Shown piece by piece: positions 8,624 to 17,264 of a stretch of DNA of 64,000 bases; the first letter of the stretch is position 1, and the number at the start of each line of letters is the position of its first letter. The notes under the pieces were generated by a model. The model was not told the origin of the DNA. It saw only the letters and a program-made list of their open reading frames with translations, and ran no database searches. This DNA comes from Halomarina pelagica (GTDB taxonomy: Archaea > Halobacteriota > Halobacteria > Halobacteriales > Haloarculaceae): positions 1,674,001-1,738,000 of the forward strand of contig NZ_CP100454.1 in the NCBI RefSeq assembly GCF_024228315.1. The letters are read 5' to 3'. The translations under genes were made by a program, and so were the position numbers.

Positions 8624-9276
8624 GCGAGGCGCTCCGCGGCCGCCGCGAACTCCTCGCGGGTGTTCACGTTCTCGAACGTGTCGAGCGAGCCGCGCGCCCG
8701 GATCGCCGGTTCGTCGACGACGACGTAGTCCAGTTCGAACAGCGGGGCGACGATCCTGCGCTCGCCGCGTTCGAGGGCGGCGTCGCAGGCGTCCGCCATC
8801 GCCGCCGCCCGGTAGACGGCGTGGGTCGTCTGGAACCACTCGTCGTCCAGGCGGGGAACGGCGGCGTCGTACGGCCGCGTCCGCGCCTCGCCGTCCGCGC
8901 CCGCCTCGTCGGCGCGTCCCGCCGCCCGCTCGAACAGGTACCGGACCACGTCCGGTTCGACGAACGGCATGTCGCAGGCGACGGCGAACGCGTACTCGTC
9001 CTCGACGGCGCGGAGTCCGGTCCGGATACCGGCCATCGGCCCCTCGTCGGGCGTCTCGTCCACGGCGAACGCGACGGGGAGGGGGTATCCGTCGAGCGCC
9101 GCCCGGACGGCGGAGACCTGCCCCTCGCGGCAGTTGATCACGAGCGCGTCGACCGCCCCGACGAGGCGGTCCGCGACGCGGCGGATCATCGGCGTTCCGG
9201 CGAGGTCGGCGACGGCCTTGTCCGACTCGCCGAACCGCTCCGAACGGCCCCCGGCGAGGACGACGGCGGTCGGCAT
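8620..9276 (-). CDS. mobA: Molybdenum cofactor guanylyltransferase MobA
   Basis: 218 residues. It transfers GMP from GTP to molybdopterin to form the MGD cofactor of DMSO-reductase-family enzymes such as the formate dehydrogenase next to it and the NarG at 26-28.8 kb. Visible motifs are the N-terminal nucleotide loop LAGGRSERFGESDKA (residues 7-21), DEGPMAGIRTGL (about 76-87), ACDMPFV (about 99-105) and a C-terminal ENVNT segment. A TATA-like box lies 26 nt upstream, so the mRNA is probably leaderless. Confidence 0.93.
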   Translation of the reverse strand: MPTAVVLAGGRSERFGESDKAVADLAGTPMIRRVADRLVGAVDALVINCREGQVSAVRAALDGYPLPVAFAVDETPDEGPMAGIRTGLRAVEDEYAFAVACDMPFVEPDVVRYLFERAAGRADEAGADGEARTRPYDAAVPRLDDEWFQTTHAVYRAAAMADACDAALERGERRIVAPLFELDYVVVDEPAIRARGSLDTFENVNTREEFAAAAERLA

Positions 9277-9299
9277 AGGGGGAGGTAGGCGGGCGCGCC

Positions 9300-9309
9300 G
9301 GTAAATCGC
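9300..9309 (-). promoter_or_regulatory. TATA-like box for mobA
   Basis: Minus-strand GCGATTTACC, centred about 28 nt before the mobA ATG at 9276; fits a leaderless promoter. Confidence 0.45.
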
Positions 9310-9366
9310 ACGGGTAGTCCCCCTACAAGAACGTTTCGATTCTGGAGTGGAAACGAGGGGGTCGCG

Positions 9367-12300
9367 TCAGTCGTCGCCGGGTGCGCGCGCGCCGAGCGAG
9401 TCGGGGTCGGGGTCCGGTCCCGCGGGCGTGACGCGGACGCTCGTCACCTTGTACTCGGGGATCCCGCTGACCCGGTCGAACGTCTCCTTCGTGAGGCGGT
9501 TGACCGCGCCCGCGGCGAAGTGCATCGGGACGAACACGACGCCCACGTCGGGGCGGTCCGTCACCTGCGCCTTCACGACGATCTCCCCCTGTTTCGACTC
9601 GACGTGCACGTACTCGCCGTCGGCCACCCCGAGGCGCTCTGCGGTCTCCGGGTGGATCTCGACGAAGCTCTCGCCGACGTGGTGCATCAGCCCCTCGACG
9701 CGGCGGGTGAGCGTGCCCGTGTGCCAGTGATAGAGTACGCGCCCGGAGGTGAGCGTGAGCGGGTACTCCTCACTCGGGAGGTCGCCCGGCTCGCCCATGT
9801 CCGCGGAGACGAACCGCGCCTTCCCGTCCTCGAAGTTGAACTCGTCCTCGTAGAGGTAGGGGGTGCCGGGGTGGTCCTCGTCCGGGCAGGGCCACTGGAG
9901 GCCGTCGCCCCGCTCCTCGAGTCGGTCGTGGGTGATCCCGCCGTAGATCGGCACGAGGTCGTTGATCTCGTCCATCACCTCGCTCGTCGACTCGTAGCCC
10001 CACTCGACCCCCAGCCGGTTCGCGAGTTCCTGCAGGATGATCCAGTCGGGTTTCGCCTCGCCGGGCGCGTCCATCGCCCGCCGGACGAGCTGGACGCGGC
10101 GCTCCGTGTTGGTGAACGTGCCGTCCTTCTCGGCGAAGGTGGCGGCCGGGAGGACGACGTCTGCGAACTCGGCAGTCTCGGTGAGGAACACGTCCTGCAC
10201 GACGAGGAAGTCGAGCGCGTCGAGCGCGTCCGCCGCGTGCGAGATGTCCGGCTCCGACAGCGCGGGGTTCTCGCCGACGACGTACATCCCGCGGACGTTC
10301 CCCTTCAGGGCCTCGGTGAACGTCTCGGGGACCTTCAGACCGACGTCGGACGGCGGGCGCGTCCCCCAGGCGCGCTCGAACGTGTCGAGCACGTCCTCGT
10401 CGTGGAGGTCCTGGTAGCCGGGGAGGGTGTGCGGGGCCGGCCCCATGTCGCCGCCGCCGCCCTGGACGTTGTTCTGTCCGCGGAACGGTGACAGCCCCGC
10501 CCCCGGCTTGCCGAGGTTGCCGGTGACGAGCGCGAGGTCCGCGAGCGCGAGGACGTTCTGCGTCCCGTGGCTGTGCTGGGTCATCCCCATGGCCCAGCCG
10601 AAGACGCAGGTATCGGCGGTCGCGATCGTCTCGGCCGCGTTCTTCAGCTCCTCGGGTGAGACGCCGGTCAGGCGCTCGACCTCCTCGGGCGTGAACGGCT
10701 CGACCTTCTCGCGCAGGTCGTCGAAGTTCCGGGTGCGCTCCTCCACGAACTCGGCGTCGTGGAGGTCCTCCTCGACGACGTACCGGATCATCCCGTTGAT
10801 CCAGGCCACGTCGTAGCCGGGGCGGGTGCGGGTGTACTGGGTCGCGTGCTCCGCGATGCCGACCCTCCGCGGGTCGAAGACGAACAGGTCCGCCCCGTCG
10901 CGGACGTTCTGCTTGATCCGCGTGGCGAGGACGGGGTGGCTCTCGGTCGTGTTCGAGCCGGTGATGAGGTAACAGTCGGTCTCGCCGACGTCCTCGTTGA
11001 TGCGGTTGGTCATCGCCCCGTAGCCGACCGTCTGCTGGAGCGCGGCGACCGTCGAGGAGTGACAGAGCCGCGCGCAGTTGTCGACGTTCTTCGTCCCGAG
11101 CACCTGCCGGGCGAACTTCTGGACGAGGTAGGCCTCCTCGTTGGTCCCCTTCGAGGAGGCGAAGCAGGCCATCGCGTCCGGTCCCGCATCGTCGACGATG
11201 CGCGCGAACTCCTCGGCGACGCGGGAGAGCGCCTCGTCCCAGGTGGCCTCCCGGAACTCGCCGTCCTCCCTGATCAGCGGCGTCTGGAGGCGCGTCTCGC
11301 GGTCGACGAACTCGTAGCCGAACTTCCCCTTCACGCACGTCGAGAAGTCGTTGACCGGGGCGTGGTCGGGGTCCGCGGGCTGGACGGCGAGGAACTCGCC
11401 GTCCTTCGCGTGTACCTCGAACCGACAGCCGACCGAGCAGTAGCCGCAGGTGGTCTCGGTCCGATCGACGCCTCCGAGCCTGACGTCGCTCACGGCGTCA
11501 GCGACGTCGAACAGCACGCCCTCCGGCATGGTGTTCGCCGCGACGTCCTCGGCGAGGTGCTCGACGCGCTGCCAGGCCGCGCCGCCGGCGTCCGTCGCGG
11601 CGTCGCGGGCGCGCTCGCGGGCCTTCGCCATGAACCGGGCCACCCCCTTGCGCTCCGACGCGTCGTCGGCAGCGGGGCTCGCGGGGGGGTCGTCCGCCGT
11701 CCGCGCGGGTTCGTGCTCGATGACCTTCCCGACGGAGTTCTTCTGGTCGAAGCCGGGGATCGGGAGGGTGGCGACGCCGTCGTAGCCCTTCTCGGTGAGC
11801 GAGCCGGTGGGGCAGACCGTCGCGCAGTGGCCGCAGGAGACGCACGTCGAGTCGGCCATCGTCTCCGCCTCGCTCTGGAAGCCGACGTGCGCGTCGTCGC
11901 CGGAACCCTCGATCCGGAGGACGCCCTCGACCTGGACGTCGTTGCACGCCTCGACGCAGCGGTTGCAGAGGATGCACTTGTTGCGGTCGATCTGGATGAA
12001 CGAGGAGGTGTCGTCGATCGGCTCGTAGGCGTCGCGGTCGTCGAGGACGCCGTAGCGCGGGTGCCAGACGTCGTTCTCGATGGAGACGTCCTGGAGTTCG
12101 CACTGGCCGTTGGCGTTGCACGTCGTACAGCGGAGGTTGTGGTTCGACAGGACGAGGTCGAGGTTCACGTCGCGGGCCTCCTCCGCGTCGGGCGCGTCGG
12201 TGGCGATCGACAGGCCGTCTTCGGCGGGGAAACTGCACGACGGCACGAGGCCGTACTCCTCGGTCTCGACCATACAGGTGCGACACTCGGAGCGCGGGCC

Positions 12301-12591
12301 GATCTCGTCGCCCTGCTCGGTGTCCCGGTCGTAGTAGCACAGCGCGGGGACGTACCCCTCGGTGTCGACCGCGTTCACGGCGTCGATGAGCGTCGACCCC
12401 GGCGGGAGCGCGACGGGCGTCCCGTCGACGGTGACGGTCGCCATCCCCTCGCGCTCGCCGGACGCGCTCGGGGGGACGGCCCTCACCTCGGGGTCGTTCG
12501 CCGTGCCGGTGACGAAGTCCTCGGTCAGCGGCGTCTCGTGCTGCGGGTTCTCGACGGACGGTACGCGCGGTAGTGGTGGGTTGGTACTCAC
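9367..12591 (-). CDS. fdhA: Molybdenum formate dehydrogenase, catalytic subunit with fused ferredoxin domain
   Basis: 1,074 residues from the GTG at 12591, which overlaps the stop of the upstream gene (GTGA). The N-terminal 230 residues resemble NuoG: a [2Fe-2S] region, a His-ligated [4Fe-4S] pattern (HNLRCTTC...C) and two ferredoxin clusters (CILCNRCVEAC, CVSCGHCATVC). A helical linker of about 90 residues follows, then the MGD domain with its own cluster (CGYCSVGC). Cys510 in ARLCHSS aligns with the selenocysteine of bacterial formate dehydrogenases (ARVUHGP), so this is the cysteine form. It oxidises formate to CO2. No Tat signal, so cytoplasmic. Formate rather than another substrate is judged from the motif around Cys510. 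Confidence 0.88.
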   Translation of the reverse strand: MSTNPPLPRVPSVENPQHETPLTEDFVTGTANDPEVRAVPPSASGEREGMATVTVDGTPVALPPGSTLIDAVNAVDTEGYVPALCYYDRDTEQGDEIGPRSECRTCMVETEEYGLVPSCSFPAEDGLSIATDAPDAEEARDVNLDLVLSNHNLRCTTCNANGQCELQDVSIENDVWHPRYGVLDDRDAYEPIDDTSSFIQIDRNKCILCNRCVEACNDVQVEGVLRIEGSGDDAHVGFQSEAETMADSTCVSCGHCATVCPTGSLTEKGYDGVATLPIPGFDQKNSVGKVIEHEPARTADDPPASPAADDASERKGVARFMAKARERARDAATDAGGAAWQRVEHLAEDVAANTMPEGVLFDVADAVSDVRLGGVDRTETTCGYCSVGCRFEVHAKDGEFLAVQPADPDHAPVNDFSTCVKGKFGYEFVDRETRLQTPLIREDGEFREATWDEALSRVAEEFARIVDDAGPDAMACFASSKGTNEEAYLVQKFARQVLGTKNVDNCARLCHSSTVAALQQTVGYGAMTNRINEDVGETDCYLITGSNTTESHPVLATRIKQNVRDGADLFVFDPRRVGIAEHATQYTRTRPGYDVAWINGMIRYVVEEDLHDAEFVEERTRNFDDLREKVEPFTPEEVERLTGVSPEELKNAAETIATADTCVFGWAMGMTQHSHGTQNVLALADLALVTGNLGKPGAGLSPFRGQNNVQGGGGDMGPAPHTLPGYQDLHDEDVLDTFERAWGTRPPSDVGLKVPETFTEALKGNVRGMYVVGENPALSEPDISHAADALDALDFLVVQDVFLTETAEFADVVLPAATFAEKDGTFTNTERRVQLVRRAMDAPGEAKPDWIILQELANRLGVEWGYESTSEVMDEINDLVPIYGGITHDRLEERGDGLQWPCPDEDHPGTPYLYEDEFNFEDGKARFVSADMGEPGDLPSEEYPLTLTSGRVLYHWHTGTLTRRVEGLMHHVGESFVEIHPETAERLGVADGEYVHVESKQGEIVVKAQVTDRPDVGVVFVPMHFAAGAVNRLTKETFDRVSGIPEYKVTSVRVTPAGPDPDPDSLGARAPGDD

Positions 12592-14108
12592 GAATCTCCC
12601 TCCTGGCAGGTTCCGCTGGGACAGCGACCGTTCGCGTGCGCGACGAACTCGGCCTCGAACGCCTCCATGGCCGTCGCGACGGGGCGGGCGGCGGTCTGCC
12701 CGAACGCGCAGGTGCTCGTCGTCCGCATCACCCGCGCGAGTTCGCGCAGCCCGTCGTCGGGGTAGTCGCCGTCGTAGACGTCGCGGAGGAGGTTCGTCAG
12801 CTGCTTCGACCCCTCGCGGCAGGGGACGCAGCGTCCGCAGTTCTCCTCCTGGGCGAAGCGAGCGCGCCGCCCGGCCGTGGCGACGACGCAGTTCGACTCG
12901 TCGAGCAACTCGACGACCCCCTCGGCACCGAGGTCGGCGGCGGCCAGCGCGGGGGCGCTGGGCGCGCAGTCGAGCGACCGGACGAGGCCGCCGAACTGCC
13001 CGCCGACGCACGCCATCTTGAACCGCCCGGGCATCGTCACGGCGTCGCGGACGGCGGCGAGCGACCCGCCGGTCGGGAGTTCGACGGTGGCCCGCGCCTC
13101 GACGTCGCCGGTCACGGTGAACAGGCGCGTGCCGGGGTCGGCGTCGTCGGGGTCGTACTCCCCGCCCGCCACGAGCGCGCGTCGCACGTGTGCGAACGTC
13201 CGCGGGGTGTGGACGACCGTCGGGCGACCGTGGAGACCGTGGACCTCCGGGCCGGGCGGGCGGAGTCGCGCCTCGAGCCTGTCCGCGCCCTCCATCGCCT
13301 CGAGCGCCATCGTCATCTCCCCCGCGATGAACCGGTCGGGACCGGCGACGACCTGCACCGCCTCGCCCGTCTCCTCGCGGAGCGCGCCCGCGGCCGCCTC
13401 GACGCGCTCGTGGAGGCGCTCGTCCGCCTCGTTGCAGTAGACGATCACGTCCGTCGCGTCGACGGCGCGGGCGACGGCGAGCGCGCCGTCGAGGACCGCG
13501 AGGGGCGCGCCCTCCAGCAGCACGCGGTCGGTCTCGTTGCGCCGGTCGGCCTCGTTCGCGTTCACGACGACGACCGGATCGCCGTCGGCGTCGCGGGCGG
13601 TGCGCCACGCGGGCGCGACGGGTTCGTCCGCGCGGCCGTCGCCGCGACCGCGTCCCAGCAGGCCGATCGCCCCGATCGCGTCGAGCGCCTCCCCGGGGTC
13701 GCGCTCGTCGAACGTCGGCGGGAGGTCCTCGACGCTCGCGGGGGCGACCCATCCGCAGGGACCGAGCACGCGCCGACGGCCGACCGAGAGCGGTCCGTCG
13801 TCGGGGACGGGCAGCGTCTCGCGGTCGGGTGCGTGCTCGACGACCGCGACGGCGTCGTCCGTGAGGAGGTCGCCCCCGTCGAGCGCCGCGGCGACCTCGC
13901 GGGCGCGGTCGGGCGTGCAGTTGGCGTGAAACGCGGTCCGGCCGTCGGCGGTCGCCGAGACCAGCGGGTCGAGTCCCCGGACGCCCGCGGATCCGACGGT
14001 GACGGCCGATCCTCCGATCGCCTCCCGCGCGGCGGCCGCGACGGCACCGTCCGCGTCGGCCACGCGGAGGACCGGAGCGCGACCGACGGCGGCAGTCGTC
14101 TCGTCCAT
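12588..14108 (-). CDS. NuoF-like electron-transfer subunit of formate dehydrogenase
   Basis: 506 residues, resembling the 51-kDa subunit of complex I and the diaphorase subunit of NAD-linked formate dehydrogenases. The C-terminal [4Fe-4S] binding pattern is intact (ENCGRCVPCREG, then TSTCAFG about 45 residues later). The glycine-rich NADH/FMN motif of NuoF (GRGGxGFPxGxKW) is not recognisable: the matching region reads GRGRGDGRADEPVAPAW, and NADE...KDR has become NANEADRRNETDR. The true electron acceptor is therefore uncertain. It is translationally coupled to the catalytic subunit downstream (4-nt overlap) and has its own promoter. Confidence 0.82.
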   Translation of the reverse strand: MDETTAAVGRAPVLRVADADGAVAAAAREAIGGSAVTVGSAGVRGLDPLVSATADGRTAFHANCTPDRAREVAAALDGGDLLTDDAVAVVEHAPDRETLPVPDDGPLSVGRRRVLGPCGWVAPASVEDLPPTFDERDPGEALDAIGAIGLLGRGRGDGRADEPVAPAWRTARDADGDPVVVVNANEADRRNETDRVLLEGAPLAVLDGALAVARAVDATDVIVYCNEADERLHERVEAAAGALREETGEAVQVVAGPDRFIAGEMTMALEAMEGADRLEARLRPPGPEVHGLHGRPTVVHTPRTFAHVRRALVAGGEYDPDDADPGTRLFTVTGDVEARATVELPTGGSLAAVRDAVTMPGRFKMACVGGQFGGLVRSLDCAPSAPALAAADLGAEGVVELLDESNCVVATAGRRARFAQEENCGRCVPCREGSKQLTNLLRDVYDGDYPDDGLRELARVMRTTSTCAFGQTAARPVATAMEAFEAEFVAHANGRCPSGTCQEGDS

Positions 14109-14128
14109 ACCTCGCGTCCGCGTGGCTC

Positions 14129-14140
14129 GGCTAAAAAAGG
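14129..14140 (-). promoter_or_regulatory. TATA-like box for the formate dehydrogenase operon
   Basis: Minus-strand CCTTTTTTAGCC, centred about 27 nt before the ATG at 14108, fits a leaderless operon promoter. Confidence 0.5.
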
Positions 14141-14187
14141 CACGCGTATAGGGGGTAGACAGGTCCCGGACGGTGAACGTCCCGCAC

Positions 14188-14298
14188 CTAGAACGGCGGC
14201 GTCAGCGCGGGGGGGCGCCGTCGACGGGCGACGAGCAGGAGTCCCCCGGCGACGAGCGCCAGGACGAGCAGGCCGACGAACGAACGGAGCGCGGACAT
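14188..14298 (-). CDS. 36-residue single-helix membrane protein
   Basis: Tiny frame from ATG 14298 to TAG 14188. After MSALRS comes one strongly hydrophobic helix (FVGLLVLALVAGGLLLVA, residues 7-24), then a basic stop-transfer stretch RRRRPP and a short tail. This is the layout of a real one-pass protein with a cytoplasmic C-terminus. It sits between the formate dehydrogenase operon and the CobW-type gene, transcribed toward the former but separated from it by about 80 nt and the operon promoter. Function unknown; existence inferred from composition and codon use only. Confidence 0.5.
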   Translation of the reverse strand: MSALRSFVGLLVLALVAGGLLLVARRRRPPALTPPF

Positions 14299-14443
14299 GC
14301 CCCGGGGTTCGTCCGCCGGGCAGTTATACTGTCGGCCCGGTTCGCGCGGACGCGGCGACGGGCGTGACTCGCCGCGGACCGAGGCGCGCGTTCGCCAAGG
14401 CGCGACCGGCCACGACGGCGGCGGAGGAGGGGGAGCGCCGTCG

Positions 14444-14453
14444 GATATTTACC
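14444..14453 (+). promoter_or_regulatory. TATA-like box for the CobW-family gene
   Basis: GATATTTACC, centred about 32 nt before the ATG at 14481, in otherwise GC-rich sequence. Confidence 0.45.
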
Positions 14454-14480
14454 CGGAGAAGTGGTACGAGGTGGCACGCC

Positions 14481-15656
14481 ATGACCGTCGAAGGGGGGGA
14501 CGCCGAAGAGGGAACGGTACCGGTGACGGTCGTCACCGGCGCGCTCGGGGCGGGCAAGACGACGCTCGTCAACCGCCTGCTGACCGCGCCCGGCGACCGG
14601 CGGATCGCGCTGATCGTCAACGACGTGGGGGAGGTCAACGTCGACGCCGAACTCGTCGAGGCCGAGGAGGACGGCATCGTCGACCTCTCGAACGGCTGTA
14701 TCTGCTGTCGCCTGCGCGACGACCTCGTCACGGAGGCGGCGCGGCTGGCCCGCGAGCGGACGTTCGACTACCTCGTGATCGAGGCCTCCGGGATCAGCGA
14801 ACCCGTTCCCATCGCGCGGACGCTCACCGTCGGATCCGAGGACGGGCCGGACCCCGCCGACGACTACCGCCTCGACACCGTGGTGACGGTCGTCGACGCC
14901 TACGGCTTCTGGAAGGAGTTCGACGCGGGCGCGGACCTCCCGCCCGGCCACGACCCCGACCGCCCGCTCGCGGACGTACTCGTCGACGGGATCGAGTTCT
15001 GCGACGTGCTCCTGCTCAACAAGTGCGACATGGTACCTGACGACGTGCTCGAGGAGATCGAGGCCGTGATCCGGCGGCTCCAGCCCCGCGCGGCGCTGCA
15101 CCGGACGACTCACTCGGACGTCCCGCCCGACGCCGTACTCGGAACCGGGCGGTTCGACTTCGAGGCGGCGAGCCGCGAGCAGGGCTGGAAGCGCGAACTC
15201 GCTGGGGGCGGGCGCGATGACGGGGGCGGTGACGATCACGGGTACGACGGCGGGCACGGGCACGGGGACGGTCACGACCACGACCGTGATCGCTCCGCAG
15301 CCGAGGCCCACGGCGTCGAGTCGTTCGTCTACGAGCGCGACCGCCCGTTCCACTCCCGGCGCTTCGCCGACTGGCTCGACGACTGGGACGGTGCGATCGT
15401 CCGCGCGAAGGGCTTCTGCTGGCTCGCGAGTCGTCCGGAGGAGGTGATCGGGCTGAACCAGGCCGGGCCGTCGCTGCGCGTCGGTCCCATCGGCGAGTGG
15501 GGCGAGGACGACCCCGTCACGCGGCTGGTGTTCATCGGCAGTGACCTCGATCCGGAGCGACGGCGGACGGAACTCGACGCGTGTCTGCTCGGGGCGGACG
15601 AGCGCGACGTCGCGGCCGACGCGGATCCCTTCCCGCGCGAGACGCTGTTGAAGTGA
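14481..15656 (+). CDS. CobW/COG0523-family GTP-dependent metallochaperone
   Basis: 391 residues. The N-terminal GTPase domain has the P-loop GALGAGKTT (about 18-26), the family metal site GCICCRL (about 73-79) and the base-recognition motif NKCD. A flexible loop of about 25 residues rich in His, Asp and Gly (HGHGDGHDHDRD) follows, then the CobW C-terminal domain ending ERDVAADADPFP. Members deliver zinc or other metals to client proteins. The His-rich loop suggests zinc, nickel or cobalt storage or capture. Closest neighbours are the formate dehydrogenase genes and, convergently, a 52-residue CxxC protein, but the client cannot be told. Confidence 0.9.
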   Translation: MTVEGGDAEEGTVPVTVVTGALGAGKTTLVNRLLTAPGDRRIALIVNDVGEVNVDAELVEAEEDGIVDLSNGCICCRLRDDLVTEAARLARERTFDYLVIEASGISEPVPIARTLTVGSEDGPDPADDYRLDTVVTVVDAYGFWKEFDAGADLPPGHDPDRPLADVLVDGIEFCDVLLLNKCDMVPDDVLEEIEAVIRRLQPRAALHRTTHSDVPPDAVLGTGRFDFEAASREQGWKRELAGGGRDDGGGDDHGYDGGHGHGDGHDHDRDRSAAEAHGVESFVYERDRPFHSRRFADWLDDWDGAIVRAKGFCWLASRPEEVIGLNQAGPSLRVGPIGEWGEDDPVTRLVFIGSDLDPERRRTELDACLLGADERDVAADADPFPRETLLK

Positions 15657-15661
15657 CCCCC

Positions 15662-15820
15662 TCAGCGCGACGCGCCCGGTCCGACCTGCTCGCGCAGTTC
15701 CTCGTAGGACTCGTGGAAACCGTAGGTCGCCTCGCTCCTCCCGCCGACCGCGTTCTGGTAGACCTCGTCGTACTGGAGGAGCGCGGACCAGCCCTCCCCG
15801 ACGTTACAGTAGAGGCACAC
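15662..15820 (-). CDS. 52-residue small protein with CxxC
   Basis: Frame from GTG 15820 to TGA 15662. It begins VCLYCNVGEGWSALLQYDEV and ends with an acidic helix (ESYEELREQVG). Codon positions and the acidic, Tyr/Glu-rich composition look like a real haloarchaeal gene, and the opposite-strand frame does not. The single CLYC could bind a metal or be redox-active; four ligands could come from a dimer. It is convergent with the CobW-type chaperone, with stops about 5 nt apart. Family not recognised. Confidence 0.55.
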   Translation of the reverse strand: MCLYCNVGEGWSALLQYDEVYQNAVGGRSEATYGFHESYEELREQVGPGASR

Positions 15821-15961
15821 GATCGGAGATACCGTCGAGCGGGGGGATAACGGTTGTGGTGGCCGCAGCCTGTTGTTGACGGCCGGACGCGAATCTGTCG
15901 TTGAGATCGGTCGGGACTCTCGTTGCGGTAGGATAAACTAATCGTAAAGAGAGATGCATCA

Positions 15962-16005
15962 CTATAGATAAGGCGTTCCCTCCAACAGAAGAGTTGCTTT
16001 ATCGG
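15962..16005 (+). promoter_or_regulatory. Promoter region of the beta-propeller lipoprotein gene
   Basis: AT-rich stretch with two TATA-like candidates: CTATAGAT (15962-15969) and GCTTTATCGG (15996-16005). The first would give a leader of about 25-30 nt; the second would start transcription right at the ATGs at 16017/16023. I cannot choose between them. Confidence 0.35.
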
Positions 16006-16016
16006 GATAATTCAAA

Positions 16017-17210
16017 ATGTGTATGAAAGTGCGACTGAACCGACGCCAAGTGCTTAGAGCGGTAGCGCTGTCGACGCTCGGCAGTACCAGCGGTTGTCAA
16101 GAATTACTGGGCAATAACGACACACCGAATCGGGCAGACGCACAGAGTGATGCTGTCCTGGTTCGAGACGCCAACGTCGCGGACTGGTCGCCTCCGACCG
16201 ACGCAGACTGGCCGATGACGGGGTACGATCCCGGCCGTACGTTCTCAACACCAGCGGACGGTCCGAAGGGACCCCCTTCGGTAGAGTGGCGAACCCATCT
16301 CGATCGAACTCGTGACTCCGAGCAACCGATCGTACGAGGCGAACGGCTCTACGTCGCGCGGGCGGATCGGCTCGTTTCTCTCGATGCCGTCAGTGGTGAA
16401 CAGTACTGGTCCGTCCCAATCCTTCCTGAGGGGAACCAACCGCCACAACACGCGGCCGCATCCCAGAACACGTTGTTTACCGAACAGTTCCGCGTGTCCG
16501 CGACCGAGGGAGCGAAACGGTGGACGAAGACGGAACCGTCGTACGTCGATCTGATGGTTGTCGATGACCTGCTCATCGCGGCGCGCGTCCCGGACGTTGC
16601 CGTACAACTCAATCCCGAGAACGGAAAGATACTCTACGAGTACGGTCTCGCAAAAGCTGTCGCCGACGGTGGCGTCCTCTACGGTGAAGACGCGAGCGGT
16701 TCAGGACGTCTCGTCGGAGTCACTGTCACATCCGCCGAACCGGCGTTCGAGGCGTCCGTCGATCTCGATCCCTACCAGCTGATGGCTACTGACGGGGTTC
16801 TATGCGGGGTTTTCAAGAGCCTCCCGGCAAACGACGTGTACCTCCAGGCGTTCGACGTCAAGAGCGGCGAACGCCTCTACCGGCGCGATCTCGATGTTCA
16901 CATCAGCGACGCCGAACGGATCGCGCTCACCGACGACGCGCTGTACGTACTCGGTGAACGACTCTACTCGTTCAGTCCGACGTCAGGGGAGGAACAGTGG
17001 ACGTACGCGCCCTCGTCCAGCGGGGTAACGCGAATCGTCGCGGATCGCTCCGCAGTGTACCTCTGCACGGCGGATGCTATCGTCGCGGTCGCTCACGACG
17101 GAACGGAGCGCTGGGAGCGGAAGCTTCGATCTCGCCCGCTCGCCGCCCCGATCGTGGCTGGTGGGAGACTCCTCGTATCGACGGAGACAGACATTCTCGC
17201 GTTTTCGTGA
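16017..17210 (+). CDS. Tat-exported lipoprotein with PQQ-type beta-propeller repeats
   Basis: 397 residues; start at ATG 16017 or the in-frame ATG at 16023. The N-terminus has a twin arginine (NRRQVLRA) and a lipobox ending TSGC (Cys27), so it is probably exported folded and lipid-anchored outside. The body holds repeated strands of the PQQ/BamB type, for example YVARADRLVSLDAVSGEQYW, YVLGERLYSFSPTSGEEQW and YLCTADAIVAVAHDGTERW. Such propellers often scaffold protein contacts; no cofactor site is evident. Lower GC and a more mixed codon choice than its neighbours suggest acquisition. No operon partner. Confidence 0.8.
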   Translation: MCMKVRLNRRQVLRAVALSTLGSTSGCQELLGNNDTPNRADAQSDAVLVRDANVADWSPPTDADWPMTGYDPGRTFSTPADGPKGPPSVEWRTHLDRTRDSEQPIVRGERLYVARADRLVSLDAVSGEQYWSVPILPEGNQPPQHAAASQNTLFTEQFRVSATEGAKRWTKTEPSYVDLMVVDDLLIAARVPDVAVQLNPENGKILYEYGLAKAVADGGVLYGEDASGSGRLVGVTVTSAEPAFEASVDLDPYQLMATDGVLCGVFKSLPANDVYLQAFDVKSGERLYRRDLDVHISDAERIALTDDALYVLGERLYSFSPTSGEEQWTYAPSSSGVTRIVADRSAVYLCTADAIVAVAHDGTERWERKLRSRPLAAPIVAGGRLLVSTETDILAFS

Positions 17211-17264
17211 CTGTCTAGAACTGTTTCTGTCCGAGAGTCAAGTAAATATCGTAACAAAACATAT

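Noticed and set aside
10759-12573. Long open frame on the plus strand inside the formate dehydrogenase gene
   Set aside because: It is the antisense shadow of a well-supported gene; high GC makes long antisense frames common and its composition is Val/Arg/Asp-rich without any domain.
12592-13752. N-terminal extension of the formate dehydrogenase frame
   Set aside because: It overlaps the NuoF-like gene on the same strand in another frame; the GTG at 12591 gives a normal ferredoxin-domain start and a coupled overlap.
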